From: G965247775 sp965247775
Lineage (GTDB): Bacteria; Chloroflexota; Dehalococcoidia; Bin125
Length of the DNA: 64,000 nucleotides
Assembly (NCBI GenBank): GCA_965247775.1
Contig: OZ252031.1
Location: 558,001 to 622,000 of the forward strand
Direction: 5' to 3'
In this document: piece after piece, positions 1-8,960 of the stretch
Numbering within the stretch: position 1 is the stretch's first letter
Layout: every line of letters starts with the position of its first letter
The notes under the pieces: model-generated
Seen by the model: only the letters and a program-made list of their open reading frames with translations
The model's database searches: none
What the model was told of the DNA's origin: nothing
Program-made: the position numbers and the translations under genes

Positions 1-532
1 TCCCCGCAAGGTCACGCACCAGCACCGGAGAGAGCCCCAGCGACGGCTCGTCCAGCAGGATCACCTTGGGATGCGCCATCACGCCCCGGGCAATCGCGAG
101 CATCTGCTGCTGGCCGCCGCTCAAGTCGCTCCCCTGCGCATCGAGCCGGTCGCGCAGGATCGGGAAGTAGTTCAGCACTCGCTCCAGATCCTCATTCACG
201 TCGGCCCGATTCCCCCGGGTGTAGGCCCCCAGCTCCAGATTGTCCTGCACGGTCATCCCCACGAAGATCTTGCGGCCCTCCGGGACAAGGCTGATCCCCG
301 CCTGCGCCGCGCGATCGGCCGACCACGATGTGATTTCACGGTCCTGGAACCGGATGCGCCCCTGAGTTGGACGGATCGACCCCGCGATCGCTCGGAGCAG
401 GGTGGTCTTGCCCGCCCCGTTCGGTCCCAGGATCGTGACGATCTCTCCCTCGTCGAGCGTGACGTCCACGCCACGATGGACCTGCGTCCGCCCGTACGCC
501 GTGTGGAGGTTGCTAACTTCCAGCAGTGCCAA
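1..532 (-). CDS. livF: Branched-chain amino acid ABC transporter ATP-binding protein LivF (3' end outside window)
   Basis: ATPase subunit of a LIV-type importer, acting on the inner face of the membrane to power uptake of branched-chain or related amino acids. Reading from 532 gives about 177 residues with Walker A (GPNGAGKTT), the LSGGQQQ signature and Walker B (ILLDEP), in the order of the LivF family (about 235 residues); the gene runs off the left edge. No ATG is available at the right place. A TTG at 530-532 preceded by GGGAGAAG at good spacing is the likely start. The start lies inside the 3' end of livG (20-base overlap), so the two are translationally coupled. Seen: motifs and overlap. 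Inferred: substrate class. Confidence 0.92.
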   Translation of the reverse strand, partial: MALLEVSNLHTAYGRTQVHRGVDVTLDEGEIVTILGPNGAGKTTLLRAIAGSIRPTQGRIRFQDREITSWSADRAAQAGISLVPEGRKIFVGMTVQDNLELGAYTRGNRADVNEDLERVLNYFPILRDRLDAQGSDLSGGQQQMLAIARGVMAHPKVILLDEPSLGLSPVLVRDLAG

Positions 533-1286
533 CGTCTTCTCCCAAATAGACTTCTAACACCTTGGGATCGTTGCGAACGGTCTCCGGCAGCCCTTCCGCG
601 ATCTTGTGTCCGAAATCCAAGACCACCAGGCGCTGGCAGAGGTCCATCATCATCTTCATGTCATGGTCAATCACGACAACAGTAATCCCTCGAGCGGCGA
701 TCGCCTGAAGCAACGCACTCAGATCGGCCGTCTCACTGTCGTTGAGCCCAGCGGCGGGCTCATCGGCCATCAGCATGCGCGGGTGCCCCCCGAGCGCGAT
801 GCCCACCCCCAGCCGCCTAAGATTCCCGAAGCCCAGATTGGTCGCCGTTTCGGAGCCGAACCCCTGCAACCCCACGAAATCCAGGATCTCCCGCGCGGTC
901 CCCAGCCCCGAGTAGTCGGCCTCCTCCGGGTCCAACTTCGGCCGATGCTGGCAGGCAACCTGCACGTTGTCGAGGACGGTCAGATCCACGAATGCCATCG
1001 CCTGCTGAAAGGTACGGATCAGACCGTGCTTGGCCACCTTCGGCGGAGCCATCCCGGTGATGTCCTTGCCGAGCCAGCTCACGTGTCCCGCCGTGGGCTT
1101 GTGCACCCCCGAGATCGTGTTAAAGAGCGTCGTCTTCCCGGAGCCGTTCGGCCCGATGATCCCGAGAATCTCCCCGTCGTAAACCTCGAGATCGATGCCG
1201 TCCAGCGCCAGCACCCCGCCAAAGTGTTTCTTCAACCCGCGGATCTCGAGGATCGGCGTCCCTTCTGCCGTGGGAGCCTCTGTCAT
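513..1286 (-). CDS. livG: Branched-chain amino acid ABC transporter ATP-binding protein LivG
   Basis: Partner ATPase of LivF. It is 257 residues long, normal for LivG. Walker A is GPNGSGKTT (around residue 43) and Walker B is MLMADEP, followed by an H-loop (VVVIDHDMKMM). The signature helix reads GFGNLRRLGVG where most LivG proteins have YGQQRRLE, a noticeable departure that may weaken ATPase activity. The ATG at 1286 has an AAGGGGAC ribosome site just upstream. The upstream aldehyde oxidoreductase gene ends only 34 bases away in the same direction, so the three genes may be co-transcribed. No permease gene lies beside it on this strand, but a broken livM end occurs at 5995-6303 on the other strand. 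Confidence 0.92.
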   Translation of the reverse strand: MTEAPTAEGTPILEIRGLKKHFGGVLALDGIDLEVYDGEILGIIGPNGSGKTTLFNTISGVHKPTAGHVSWLGKDITGMAPPKVAKHGLIRTFQQAMAFVDLTVLDNVQVACQHRPKLDPEEADYSGLGTAREILDFVGLQGFGSETATNLGFGNLRRLGVGIALGGHPRMLMADEPAAGLNDSETADLSALLQAIAARGITVVVIDHDMKMMMDLCQRLVVLDFGHKIAEGLPETVRNDPKVLEVYLGEDVGTAGS

Positions 1287-1320
1287 AGGAGTCCCCTTAC
1301 TATCGCCTTGCTGAGCGACC

Positions 1321-3081
1321 TCAGCGGGCCGCGTACGTGTCCTCCCCCGCTGCCGGCGCGGGCGGGCCGGGGCGTAGGTCATCGTACATCCCGTGCACGT
1401 CCGCCCCATGGACGCGCGCCACGTGGTTCGTGGGCGCCACCGGCTCCTCGTAGAAGAACGTCGGCAACTCATCGTCCGCTTCTGTGAATCCCGCCGTCCG
1501 GTTGAACTCGTGCTCAAGCACGAGCACCCCGCGGCCCAAGGCCTCAAAGAAGCTTTCATCCAGGCTGGTCCCGTGGGCCGCGTTGATCGCCTCCGCGATA
1601 AACGCGACGTTGGGGTTCGTGACGCTCCCACCGAACGAGCACAACCCCAGCGAGTCCGCTGCGGCGATCCGCGTCTGCTGCGCCAAGCTCTGGGCGACCA
1701 CCTCCCCCACCGTCATCTCCCGCGTGTTCAAGCGCGCAAGGTTGCCCACCGTGTGATCGGCGCCCTGCGCTGTGGCCATCATGGAGATCCCCGTCCCCTC
1801 GATGACCCGCGGATCGTATGCGCTGATCGCCTGCCGCTTGATCACCGGCACACGCGCCACCCCGTAGTGGTCACCCACCCGCGCGGTTCCCTGCGCCCAG
1901 ATCCGGCCCTTCTCCGTTCCCCGCCGGATCTCCTCCAAACATTCCGCCATGAACGCCTTGTCGCCGAATGATCCCTCGCCGGCTTCCATGAGCACGGCAA
2001 GCGTGGCGCCGGTCTCGATCGTGTCGATCCCCAAGTCGTTCGCGATGTAGTTCAACTCCGCGAGGTCGTCAGGATCCGTCAGTCCGCAGTTCGATCCCAG
2101 CAACCCGAGTGTCTCGTACTCGACCGGCGACACCACCTCCTTGCCATCCGCGTCGTGATACAGATTGCTGCACTGGATCACACACCCCGGCATGCAGGCA
2201 TGTGACTGCTCCCCACCCCGCGATGTGTTCAATGGGCCGATGTAATCCGCGCCCATCTTGAACGTTTCGCCCGCCTCTACATCCGCCAGCCGGCCGGCGC
2301 TGAAGTTCCGCACAGGCAAGCCGCCCATGTAGTTCTGGATGTCCGCCATCCCCATCGTGCCCAGCGGTTTCAGGGAACTCTGGATGACTTCATCCTCCTG
2401 GAGCATCTTGGCGTAGCCTCGGATTGCCTGGTTCACCTTCTTGGCGTCTTCGAAGGCCGGGAGCCGATCCAGATCCACCACGATCGCCTTGACGCGCTTC
2501 GCGCCCATCACCGCACCCACTCCACCCCGCGCCGCCAGCCGCGACGGCCGGCCGTCCTTGTCGGTGAAGCTCACGCCCGCCAGCAAGCCCTCGTACTCGC
2601 CCACCGGCCCACAGATCGCAACGGCGATTTTCTTGCCGTACTTCGCGATCAATTCCTCGGTGGCTTCGAAGTTCCCGATCCCGAGGTACGCGTCGGCGTC
2701 ATCAAAGTCGATCCCCCCGCCCCTCTTCAAGTGCAGGACCACCCAGTCCGACGACGCATCGAGCAGCGTCAGCCCAGCAACCCCCAGTTGCCCCAGGCCG
2801 TAGCCGAACGTGCCGCCCCCGTTGGCCTCCTTCACTCCCCCCGTCAGCGGACTCTTGCATCCCACGCTCGTGCGGTTCGCGTTCGAGAAACTCGTCCCCG
2901 CAAAGGGGCCAGCCGAGAAGATCAACGGATTCTCTGGCCCTATCGGATCCACCTTCGCGACGTGACGCTCCAGCAGCGTCTTCGCGATCAGGTATCGCCC
3001 CGCGTTGACGATCTCCTCGCCGTGTAGATCCCGGGTCGCCACCGTCTTGTCGCGAAGATGGATGTCGTGGAACACGCGCAT
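1321..3081 (-). CDS. Tungsten/molybdenum aldehyde ferredoxin oxidoreductase family protein
   Basis: Likely oxidises an aldehyde to the acid using a tungsto- or molybdo-bispterin cofactor and a 4Fe-4S cluster, passing electrons to ferredoxin. The 586-residue product has the family layout: an N-terminal pterin-binding domain with FSAGPFAGT and NRTSVGCKSPLTGG (residues 55-82), then the cluster ligands C296, C300 and C304 in HACMPGCVIQC, and the fourth at C481 (DSLGLCSF). The reading frame is open 42 codons further upstream, but the ATG at 3081 is preceded by CAGGAG at correct spacing and gives a family-like N-terminus, so I chose it. The N-terminus is slightly short for the family. The true substrate cannot be read from the sequence. 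A MoaD-like gene lies 2.6 kb away, which fits cofactor supply. Confidence 0.9.
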   Translation of the reverse strand: MRVFHDIHLRDKTVATRDLHGEEIVNAGRYLIAKTLLERHVAKVDPIGPENPLIFSAGPFAGTSFSNANRTSVGCKSPLTGGVKEANGGGTFGYGLGQLGVAGLTLLDASSDWVVLHLKRGGGIDFDDADAYLGIGNFEATEELIAKYGKKIAVAICGPVGEYEGLLAGVSFTDKDGRPSRLAARGGVGAVMGAKRVKAIVVDLDRLPAFEDAKKVNQAIRGYAKMLQEDEVIQSSLKPLGTMGMADIQNYMGGLPVRNFSAGRLADVEAGETFKMGADYIGPLNTSRGGEQSHACMPGCVIQCSNLYHDADGKEVVSPVEYETLGLLGSNCGLTDPDDLAELNYIANDLGIDTIETGATLAVLMEAGEGSFGDKAFMAECLEEIRRGTEKGRIWAQGTARVGDHYGVARVPVIKRQAISAYDPRVIEGTGISMMATAQGADHTVGNLARLNTREMTVGEVVAQSLAQQTRIAAADSLGLCSFGGSVTNPNVAFIAEAINAAHGTSLDESFFEALGRGVLVLEHEFNRTAGFTEADDELPTFFYEEPVAPTNHVARVHGADVHGMYDDLRPGPPAPAAGEDTYAAR

Positions 3082-3551
3082 CGACAACTCCTGACCGCCT
3101 GGATAGCGAGCGGACCCATGAATGAAGCGCCCGATCAACGCTCCCCGGACGATCGATGGTCCACCGGCGAGCGCGACCACGGCGTCAGCGCGCTCGCACA
3201 GCTTCACGTCACACGATGGTCAGCGCCACTTGCACGTCGCCCGCATCAGGCCCGTGACTCGGACCTCAAGCGTATCGGCAGAGTCTTGAAGTTGCCCGGC
3301 ACCGGGTCTGTCACCAGGCGGACATTACTTATGTCTGGGTGGCGCCGGTGCCGGACCCGCCGGTTCGACGATCGCTCCCCCTGAAACCAGAGATCGTCGG
3401 CCAGCGAACAGTGGTCCAGGCACCTGCTGCTAGCCTCGCGCGGCAAGAATGCCCGCTACAGTTGGGGCCGCGCCCCAGCGACTCGCGCCGCAGGGGATAG
3501 CTCGCACAGCCCAGCGCGCCAGAGGCACAGCCCCACAATTCGGAGGACACC
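3082..3551. other. Gene-free divergent intergenic region
   Basis: 470 bases between the divergent aldehyde oxidoreductase and the LLM oxidoreductase. It must contain promoters for both directions; I could not identify convincing -35/-10 boxes by eye. A 42-codon upstream extension of the oxidoreductase frame reaches 3207 but looks non-family-like. Confidence 0.6.
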
Positions 3552-4721
3552 GTGACCGGACGACTCAAGGTCGGCATGTTCCTAGCCCCGTTCCATGCCC
3601 TTGGGGAGAGTCCCACAATGTCCATGGCGCGCGACATGGAGCTCATCGAGTGGATGGATGAAATCGGCTACGACGCCTGTTTCGTCGGTGAGCACCACAG
3701 CGGCGGCTGGGAAACCATCGGCTCGCCGGAGATCTTCATCGCCGCCGCCGCCGAGCGCACCCGCCACATCAAGCTAGGCACCGGCGTCGTCAGCTTGCCG
3801 TACCACCATCCCCTCATGGTCGCCGACCGCTTCATCCAGCTCGATCACATGACCCGCGGCCGCGTGATCATGGGGGTCGGCCCGGGCGCCCTGGCGAACG
3901 ACGCCTACATGATGGGCATCGACCCCATCGTCCAGCGCGAGCGCATGTACGAGTCCCTCAGCCTCATCATGCGCCTGTTCCGCGGCGAGACCGTCACGCA
4001 CAAGTCGGACTGGTTCGAGATGCGCGACGCGCGGGTGCAGTTCCAGCCCTACAGCGATCCGCACCCCGATGTGGTCGTTGCGGCGCTGATCTCGCCCTCC
4101 GGCATGGTGCTCGCCGGCCAGGAGGGCGTCGGCGTCGTCAGCATGCCCAACCTCGTCCCCGCTCCCCCGAAGAACCTCGCCGAATGGTGGGAGATCGCGG
4201 AAAACTCGGCCGCCGAGAACAACCAGACGATCGACCGCGCCAACTGGTGGGTGGGCGCCCCAGTCTACGTCGCGGAATCGCGCGCGCAGGCCTTCGAGGA
4301 CGTTCGCGAGGGCGCCAATCGCTTCTACCAGGGGTACTTCGTGGATACGATGGGCATGCCCCCGGGCGAAGGCGACCACCTGGATCAAGCTATCGCGCGC
4401 AAGGGCGCCTTCGTCGGGACGCCGGACGACGTCATTGAGGCGATCGAAGACCTCCAGGCCGAAACCGGCGGTTTTGGCGGCTTTCTGCACACCCACCACG
4501 AATGGGCCACGCGCGAGAAGATCCTGCGCAGTCATGAACTCTTCGCTCGCTACGTGCTGCCGCAACTCCAGGGACACCTGGCCTCGCTGCGGGAGTCGAA
4601 CGCCTGGGTGAGACTCCGCCAGCAGGAGATCTTCGGTACCCAACCCGACGTGATGCGCAAGGCGTTTCAGGATGCCAACCAGGAGGTACCGGAGGCCTTC
4701 GCCGCGCCGGAGGGTGCTTAA
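3552..4721 (+). CDS. LLM-class flavin-dependent monooxygenase (limonene-monooxygenase-like)
   Basis: A bacterial luciferase-fold enzyme that should use reduced flavin supplied by a separate reductase to oxygenate an organic substrate. At 389 residues it is near the length of limonene 1,2-monooxygenase. Family marks include VGMFLAPFHALGE at the N-terminus, GEHHSGGWE (around 47-55), LGTGVVSLPYHHPL (barrel strand with flavin-side residues), MTRGRVIMGVGPGA and a C-terminal helix pair with FGGFLHTHHEWA. The GTG at 3552 sits five bases after GGAGG. It heads a plus-strand run with a HAD hydrolase and moaD. The real substrate is unknown; the limonene resemblance is a family-level impression. Confidence 0.88.
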   Translation: MTGRLKVGMFLAPFHALGESPTMSMARDMELIEWMDEIGYDACFVGEHHSGGWETIGSPEIFIAAAAERTRHIKLGTGVVSLPYHHPLMVADRFIQLDHMTRGRVIMGVGPGALANDAYMMGIDPIVQRERMYESLSLIMRLFRGETVTHKSDWFEMRDARVQFQPYSDPHPDVVVAALISPSGMVLAGQEGVGVVSMPNLVPAPPKNLAEWWEIAENSAAENNQTIDRANWWVGAPVYVAESRAQAFEDVREGANRFYQGYFVDTMGMPPGEGDHLDQAIARKGAFVGTPDDVIEAIEDLQAETGGFGGFLHTHHEWATREKILRSHELFARYVLPQLQGHLASLRESNAWVRLRQQEIFGTQPDVMRKAFQDANQEVPEAFAAPEGA

Positions 4722-4850
4722 AGACTCCGTCGCCACCGTCGGGCGAGCGGGAGTCGCGGCATCATCGCGGCGGGCGCCCTCTGGCCACGCCCCGGCGCGC
4801 TCGCGCCGCTCCGCCTTGCAGTCGTGTGATAGAGCCGGAGGGAGCCAGCC

Positions 4851-5573
4851 ATCGCTGCGAAGGGCCTTTCCCAGATCCGCGCGCTCACATTCGATGTCTT
4901 CGGCACCGTCGTCGACTGGCGGGGCTCCGTGCTGCGGCAGTGTCAGGCCGTCGGTCGCGAGTATGGCATCCAGACCGACTGGGACTCCTTCGTCGACTCC
5001 TGGCGCTACGACGGCTACATCGCCGGCATCGGCAAGGTCATCCGGGGCGAGCTTCCCTTCCAGACCGCGGACGAACTCCATCACCGCCATCTCCTGCTCC
5101 TCCTCGAGGAGCGCGACATTGATCTCCCCTCCGACGTCATCGGCGAACTCAATCGCGCTTGGCACCGGCTGGACCCCTGGCCGGACAGCCGCGCAGGCCT
5201 CGACCGCCTCCGCGCTCGCTACGTGGTCTCCACCCTCTCCAACGGAAACACCGCGCTCCTGGTCGCGATGGCCCGCCACGCCGGTGTCACCTGGGACTGC
5301 GTGCTCAGCGCCGAGACGACCGGCGCGTTCAAGCCGCAGCCCGACTGCTACACGCGCGCAGCGGAACTGCTCGGCTGCGAGCCGCAGCAGGTGATGATGG
5401 TCGCCTGCCACCAGAATGACCTGCAGGCCGCCCAGTCCGTCGGGCTGCGGGCGGCCTTCGTCACCCGCCCGGACGAGGCCGGCCCCCAGCACCCGGCCGA
5501 CCTGACGCCGGACCCTCGCTTCGACATCGTGGCTCAGGACTTCGGCGACCTCGCCGACCAACTCGGATGTTGA
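4851..5573 (+). CDS. Haloacid dehalogenase type II-like HAD hydrolase, apparent ATC start
   Basis: HAD-superfamily hydrolase resembling L-2-haloacid dehalogenases. Motif I is LTFDVFGTVVDW (nucleophile Asp), motif II STLSNG, motif III AFKPQPD (Lys), and motif IV ACHQNDLQAA. Motif I starts well before the first in-frame GTG (4929), so that GTG cannot be the start of a working enzyme. The frame is closed upstream by TAG at 4830, and between them there is no ATG, GTG, TTG or CTG before motif I. An ATC at 4851 lies eight bases after GGAGG (4838-4842) and is the best start, giving about 240 residues. It follows the LLM gene by 129 bases. A sequencing or real ATG-to-ATC change is possible. Substrate unknown. 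Confidence 0.85.
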   Translation: MAAKGLSQIRALTFDVFGTVVDWRGSVLRQCQAVGREYGIQTDWDSFVDSWRYDGYIAGIGKVIRGELPFQTADELHHRHLLLLLEERDIDLPSDVIGELNRAWHRLDPWPDSRAGLDRLRARYVVSTLSNGNTALLVAMARHAGVTWDCVLSAETTGAFKPQPDCYTRAAELLGCEPQQVMMVACHQNDLQAAQSVGLRAAFVTRPDEAGPQHPADLTPDPRFDIVAQDFGDLADQLGC

Positions 5574-5683
5574 GGGCAGCGGACGGGGAGCGTCCGCTGG
5601 TCCTCGGGCCTAGCGAGCGGACTGGCCTCGCCGCCCATCGAAGCCTCATGCGTGTCGGGGGACGAGAGGCGGCGGACGCGCAC

Positions 5684-5944
5684 ATGAGTGACGCGCGGAC
5701 TGACCAGATCACCGTATACGTCTCGCTGTTCGCGGATCTGCGCCGGTTTGCCCCGTCCAACTCCCCCGGCCGACAGGAAATCCGCCTGCGACACCACGCC
5801 ACGGTGGCGGACCTCCGCGCCGCCCTGGCGATCCCGCCCGGGGCGGAAATCACCGCCGGTCTGAACGGTGAGCAAGCCCAGTTCAATACAGTCCTCCGGC
5901 ACGGCGATCACGTCATGCTGTTCAACGCCCTGTCCGGAGGCTAA
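5684..5944 (+). CDS. moaD: MoaD/ThiS-family sulfur-carrier protein
   Basis: Small ubiquitin-like sulfur carrier of 86 residues ending in Gly-Gly, the C-terminus that is adenylated and thiocarboxylated to donate sulfur during molybdopterin synthesis. The beta-grasp pattern ITVYVSLFADLRRFAP ... VADLRAALAI ... GDHVMLFNALSGG is complete. The frame is open back to 5567, overlapping the HAD stop, but the ATG at 5684 places the domain correctly. MoaD-like genes often accompany aldehyde ferredoxin oxidoreductases, and one lies at 1321-3081, so a role in its pterin cofactor is a reasonable inference. A generic cellular MoaD role is equally possible. Confidence 0.85.
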   Translation: MSDARTDQITVYVSLFADLRRFAPSNSPGRQEIRLRHHATVADLRAALAIPPGAEITAGLNGEQAQFNTVLRHGDHVMLFNALSGG

Positions 5945-5994
5945 GGGGGAGCGCTTCCCTCCCTTGCCCTCGCGCGACCAGCCGCAGCGGCCGC

Positions 5995-6303
5995 TGGCGA
6001 CTTCATCCCGGACGGTATTCAGCTTGCGCTGATCGTGCTCCTCGGAGGGCGCTGCCGCTGCTAGGACCACTCGTCGGCACCGGCGCCGTGACGTTTCTTC
6101 CTGAGCTGCCCTTCATCGACAATCCCAACCTGGTCCAGATCGTCTACGGTGTCGCCCTGATCACTATCATTCTCCTGCTGCCCGCCGGCATCGTTGGCGG
6201 TATCGCCAAGGGCTACGGAGGAGTCAAGCGCTTCCTCAAAGGCCACTGGGGCGCTACCTCCGTGCTTAAAAGGAGACATAACAAGTGTCCTCGCGCGAAC
6301 TGA
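5995..6303 (+). pseudogene. livM: 3' fragment of a branched-chain amino acid permease gene (livM), frameshifted
   Basis: Only the last part of a LivM-like permease remains. One frame (from about 5995) gives FIPDGIQLALIVLLGG and then breaks at about 6046-6060. The neighbouring frame continues with GPLVGTGAVTFLPELP and the hydrophobic end IVYGVALITIILLLPAGIVGG before stopping at 6301-6303. This matches the conserved LivM ending (GG-G-GPVxGA, LPE, then a last membrane helix ending in LLPxGIVG). The first eight or so membrane segments are missing. livG and livF lie 4.7 kb away on the other strand, so this may be debris of the same operon after rearrangement. Confidence 0.75.
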
Positions 6304-6505
6304 CCTCCCCGCACCGAGTGGGTGAACGTCCGCCTGTGACCTGGGCGCGGCCGCGCGGAGGCGGTGCCTGCTAAACGCGCCCCCCACCCGCTCCCCCCTC
6401 GGGGTGCTCCGCGCCGCAGCGGGGGGGCGGCGAACGTCACTGGCAACATCATTTGGAGCGGATGACGGCACAGATCCGGGCCGCGCCGACGGAAAGGGAT
6501 TTTTG

Positions 6506-7891
6506 ATGCTGGAGTTGGCGGTATTCCAGAACGGGGCGGCGGACCTGCCGGGCGTCGACGTACACGGCACGCGGGCCAACGCGGGCTCGCTCGCCGAGAC
6601 CAGTGAGAGCTTCCAGCGGATCCTCATCAACCAAGTCCGCCAGGGCATCCTCGCCGACGATCTGGGCTTCAACTACTACTTCATGACCGAGCACCACATG
6701 CAGCCCGAAGGCGCGGAGTTCAGTCCCAACCCCCTGCTCGCGGAGACGGCGATCGCGGCCCGCACCAAGCGCATCCGCCTGGGCCAGATGGCCAACATCC
6801 TCACCTGGCACCACCCGATCCGCCTCGCCGAGCAGGCCGCCATGCTCGACGTCATCAGCGGAGGCCGCGTCGAATTCGGCGCCGGCCGCGGCTACCAGTC
6901 CCGCGAGACCGAGGTCCTGGGTGGACCCATGGGCGCCACGGTCCAGGACCAGGAGCGCAACCGTGCCTTCTTCCAGGACTGCTACGAGATCATCATGAAG
7001 GCCTGGACGCAGCCCTCCTTCAGCCACAACGGAGAGTTCTTCCACCTCCCGCCCAGCTATACCAAGTGGAACAACCCCTCCACTATCGCCTACTTCCAGC
7101 AGGACAACGTCGAACGCAATGTCGACGATATCCTCGACGTCGGTCCCCCTGACATGTACTCCGCCGGCCCGCCCGTCTATGCCACCACCACCACCCTCAA
7201 AGAGATCAGCGTCTACCCACAGCCGCTCCAGAAGCCGCACCCGCCCATCTGGCAGCCCGTCACTAGCCCTCGCTCCATCCAGTGGGCCGCCGAGAACGGC
7301 GTCAATTGCTACACCATCCCCGAACCCAACTCTCGCCTCAAGGCCAACGTCGAGCTGTACTACGAGCATCTCGAGAAGAACAACTGGCCCGATCGCCTCA
7401 ACCGTCCGGGACCGTTCAAGTTCGGCTACGACGCCGGTGTCAAGCGTGGCTTTACCCCCGCCCGCTACGTCCACATCCTGCCCGCCGGCAAAGAGAAGGA
7501 AGATCTCCAGCGATACAAGGACGGCATGGAAGTCGCGTGGCCCTACCTGGGTGCCTTCGGGTTCGCCGCCATCATCTCCGAGATCGATGACCCGCCCCTG
7601 CCCCCGGATTTCGTGGTCTCCGCCGACCATGCGATCGAGAAGGGCCTGGCCATCGTCGGCACCGCCGACCACGTCGTTGAGCAGATCATGAAGATCAAAG
7701 AGTCCGTTGGCTACGAGGACTTCTTGTTCACCGGCTGGTTCGAAATGGGTGGCTACCGCGGCGAGGAGGTCGAAGAACAGATGCAGATGTTCGCCGACCA
7801 GTGCATTCCCCAGCTGGCAGACGCCTGCGGTGGCCTTGCCGAGAACCCGGATGTCGCGCCCGAGTTCGAGAGGACGGCGGTCGGTACCTAA
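6506..7891 (+). CDS. LLM-class flavin-dependent oxidoreductase, long form
   Basis: 461-residue luciferase-fold oxidoreductase. The barrel motifs are MTEHHMQPEG (residues about 58-67), LGQMANILTWHHP, LDVISGGRVEFGAGRGY and a late KPHPPIWQPVTSP, all standard for the family. An insertion of about 90 residues in the middle (TIAYFQQDNVERNVDD onward) makes it longer than the usual 330-390 residues. The frame is open upstream to 6404 but the ATG at 6506 has AAGGGA upstream and starts right at the first barrel strand. It precedes a lactonase-like hydrolase by 71 bases and a hydratase, suggesting a short catabolic operon. Flavin reductase partner not seen in this window. Confidence 0.88.
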   Translation: MLELAVFQNGAADLPGVDVHGTRANAGSLAETSESFQRILINQVRQGILADDLGFNYYFMTEHHMQPEGAEFSPNPLLAETAIAARTKRIRLGQMANILTWHHPIRLAEQAAMLDVISGGRVEFGAGRGYQSRETEVLGGPMGATVQDQERNRAFFQDCYEIIMKAWTQPSFSHNGEFFHLPPSYTKWNNPSTIAYFQQDNVERNVDDILDVGPPDMYSAGPPVYATTTTLKEISVYPQPLQKPHPPIWQPVTSPRSIQWAAENGVNCYTIPEPNSRLKANVELYYEHLEKNNWPDRLNRPGPFKFGYDAGVKRGFTPARYVHILPAGKEKEDLQRYKDGMEVAWPYLGAFGFAAIISEIDDPPLPPDFVVSADHAIEKGLAIVGTADHVVEQIMKIKESVGYEDFLFTGWFEMGGYRGEEVEEQMQMFADQCIPQLADACGGLAENPDVAPEFERTAVGT

Positions 7892-7962
7892 GCGCGGTTG
7901 GCGCCCGGAGAGAACTGAGCGTCCGTTTCGATCCACGCGCGCATGAACCGGAAGTAGGGACT

Positions 7963-8799
7963 ATGGGGATAACACTGCAGGGCCTCAACCTTGGCTACAT
8001 GAGCATGGACTACGGCCTGCTTGGCTACCCCAATCCCAGCGACTTGCTCATGCCCAGCCGCCGCGAGGCAGCGCGTCGCTGGTACCGCTGCCCGTCGATG
8101 GCCTACATCATCGAGCACCCCGCCGGCCGCATCCTCTACGACACCGGTATCTCCACCAACTTCGCCGAGGACTGGCTGCCCGAATGGCAGGGGCTCATCG
8201 ACCTCAGCGAGATCAACGAGGACATCCTGCTCGAAAGCGCACTCAAGAAGCGAGGGCTCGGGCCGGACGACTTCCGCTACGTCATCTTGAGCCACTGCCA
8301 CGCGGACCACGCCGGCGGCGTCCGCATCTTCCAGGATGCCGGCGCGGAGGTCATCGTCCACGAGGACGAGCATCGGGCCGTGACTAAGGTCTGGAAGGCG
8401 GACAACTTCTTCGTCCGCAACGACTGGAACTTCCTCTCCCAAAAGAGCCTCAACCTCATGTACGGCGACCAGGAGATCCTCCCCGATCTCTGGACCGTCA
8501 GTCTGCCGGGCCACACCGCAGGATCCATGGGCGTGCTGATCCGCCTCGACAGCACCGGCTGGGCCCTCCTCGCCGGCGATGCCGTGGCAACGCATGAGTC
8601 CTACGGACCACCCTCCCTCCCGAACTTCGTCAACTGGAGTAATGAATCCGCCGCGGCCTCCTGCCAAAAGATCGAGGGCTTCGCAAGCGAACTCGACGCG
8701 TTCATCTTCCCGGGCCACGACGAATCCGGCATCAAGTATGAAAATGGGAACCTCGCGATCAAGCAGATTGAGTTCCTCCCAGGGCACACCTACGAGTAG
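7963..8799 (+). CDS. Metallo-beta-lactamase-fold hydrolase, lactonase-like
   Basis: 278-residue metal hydrolase. The zinc signature HCHADH spans residues 111-116, with further ligands in the PGHTAGS loop, the GDA motif (GWALLAGDAVATHES) and the final GHDES. The order and length resemble N-acyl-homoserine lactonases of the AiiA/AttM type, which open lactone rings. Whether it quenches quorum signals or opens a catabolic lactone from the neighbouring oxygenase pathway cannot be told. The ATG at 7963 was chosen over earlier in-frame starts because GTAGGGACT precedes it and the family begins there. It lies between an LLM oxygenase and a hydratase in the same direction. Confidence 0.87.
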   Translation: MGITLQGLNLGYMSMDYGLLGYPNPSDLLMPSRREAARRWYRCPSMAYIIEHPAGRILYDTGISTNFAEDWLPEWQGLIDLSEINEDILLESALKKRGLGPDDFRYVILSHCHADHAGGVRIFQDAGAEVIVHEDEHRAVTKVWKADNFFVRNDWNFLSQKSLNLMYGDQEILPDLWTVSLPGHTAGSMGVLIRLDSTGWALLAGDAVATHESYGPPSLPNFVNWSNESAAASCQKIEGFASELDAFIFPGHDESGIKYENGNLAIKQIEFLPGHTYE

Positions 8800-8960
8800 C
8801 GATGCAGGACGTGCGGGCACGGCGTGGTCGCGGCGCCGAACCCCCAGCGACTGCCTGCGGGTTCGCGGAACACCGGGGTCCTGGGGGGCCGCCAAACGGG
8901 CTCGCCGCCGCGCGCGCCGCGCCGCCTAGGCACGGTCCCAGAACGGCTCGAGAGGCGCAC

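Noticed and set aside
3774..5561. 595-codon open frame on the minus strand
   Set aside because: It lies opposite the LLM and HAD genes, which have clear motifs; the antisense product is Val/Asp/Gly/Arg-rich without a domain. Long antisense frames are expected at this GC.
6449..7936. 495-codon antisense frame
   Set aside because: Mirror of the LLM gene at 6506-7891; no motif of its own.
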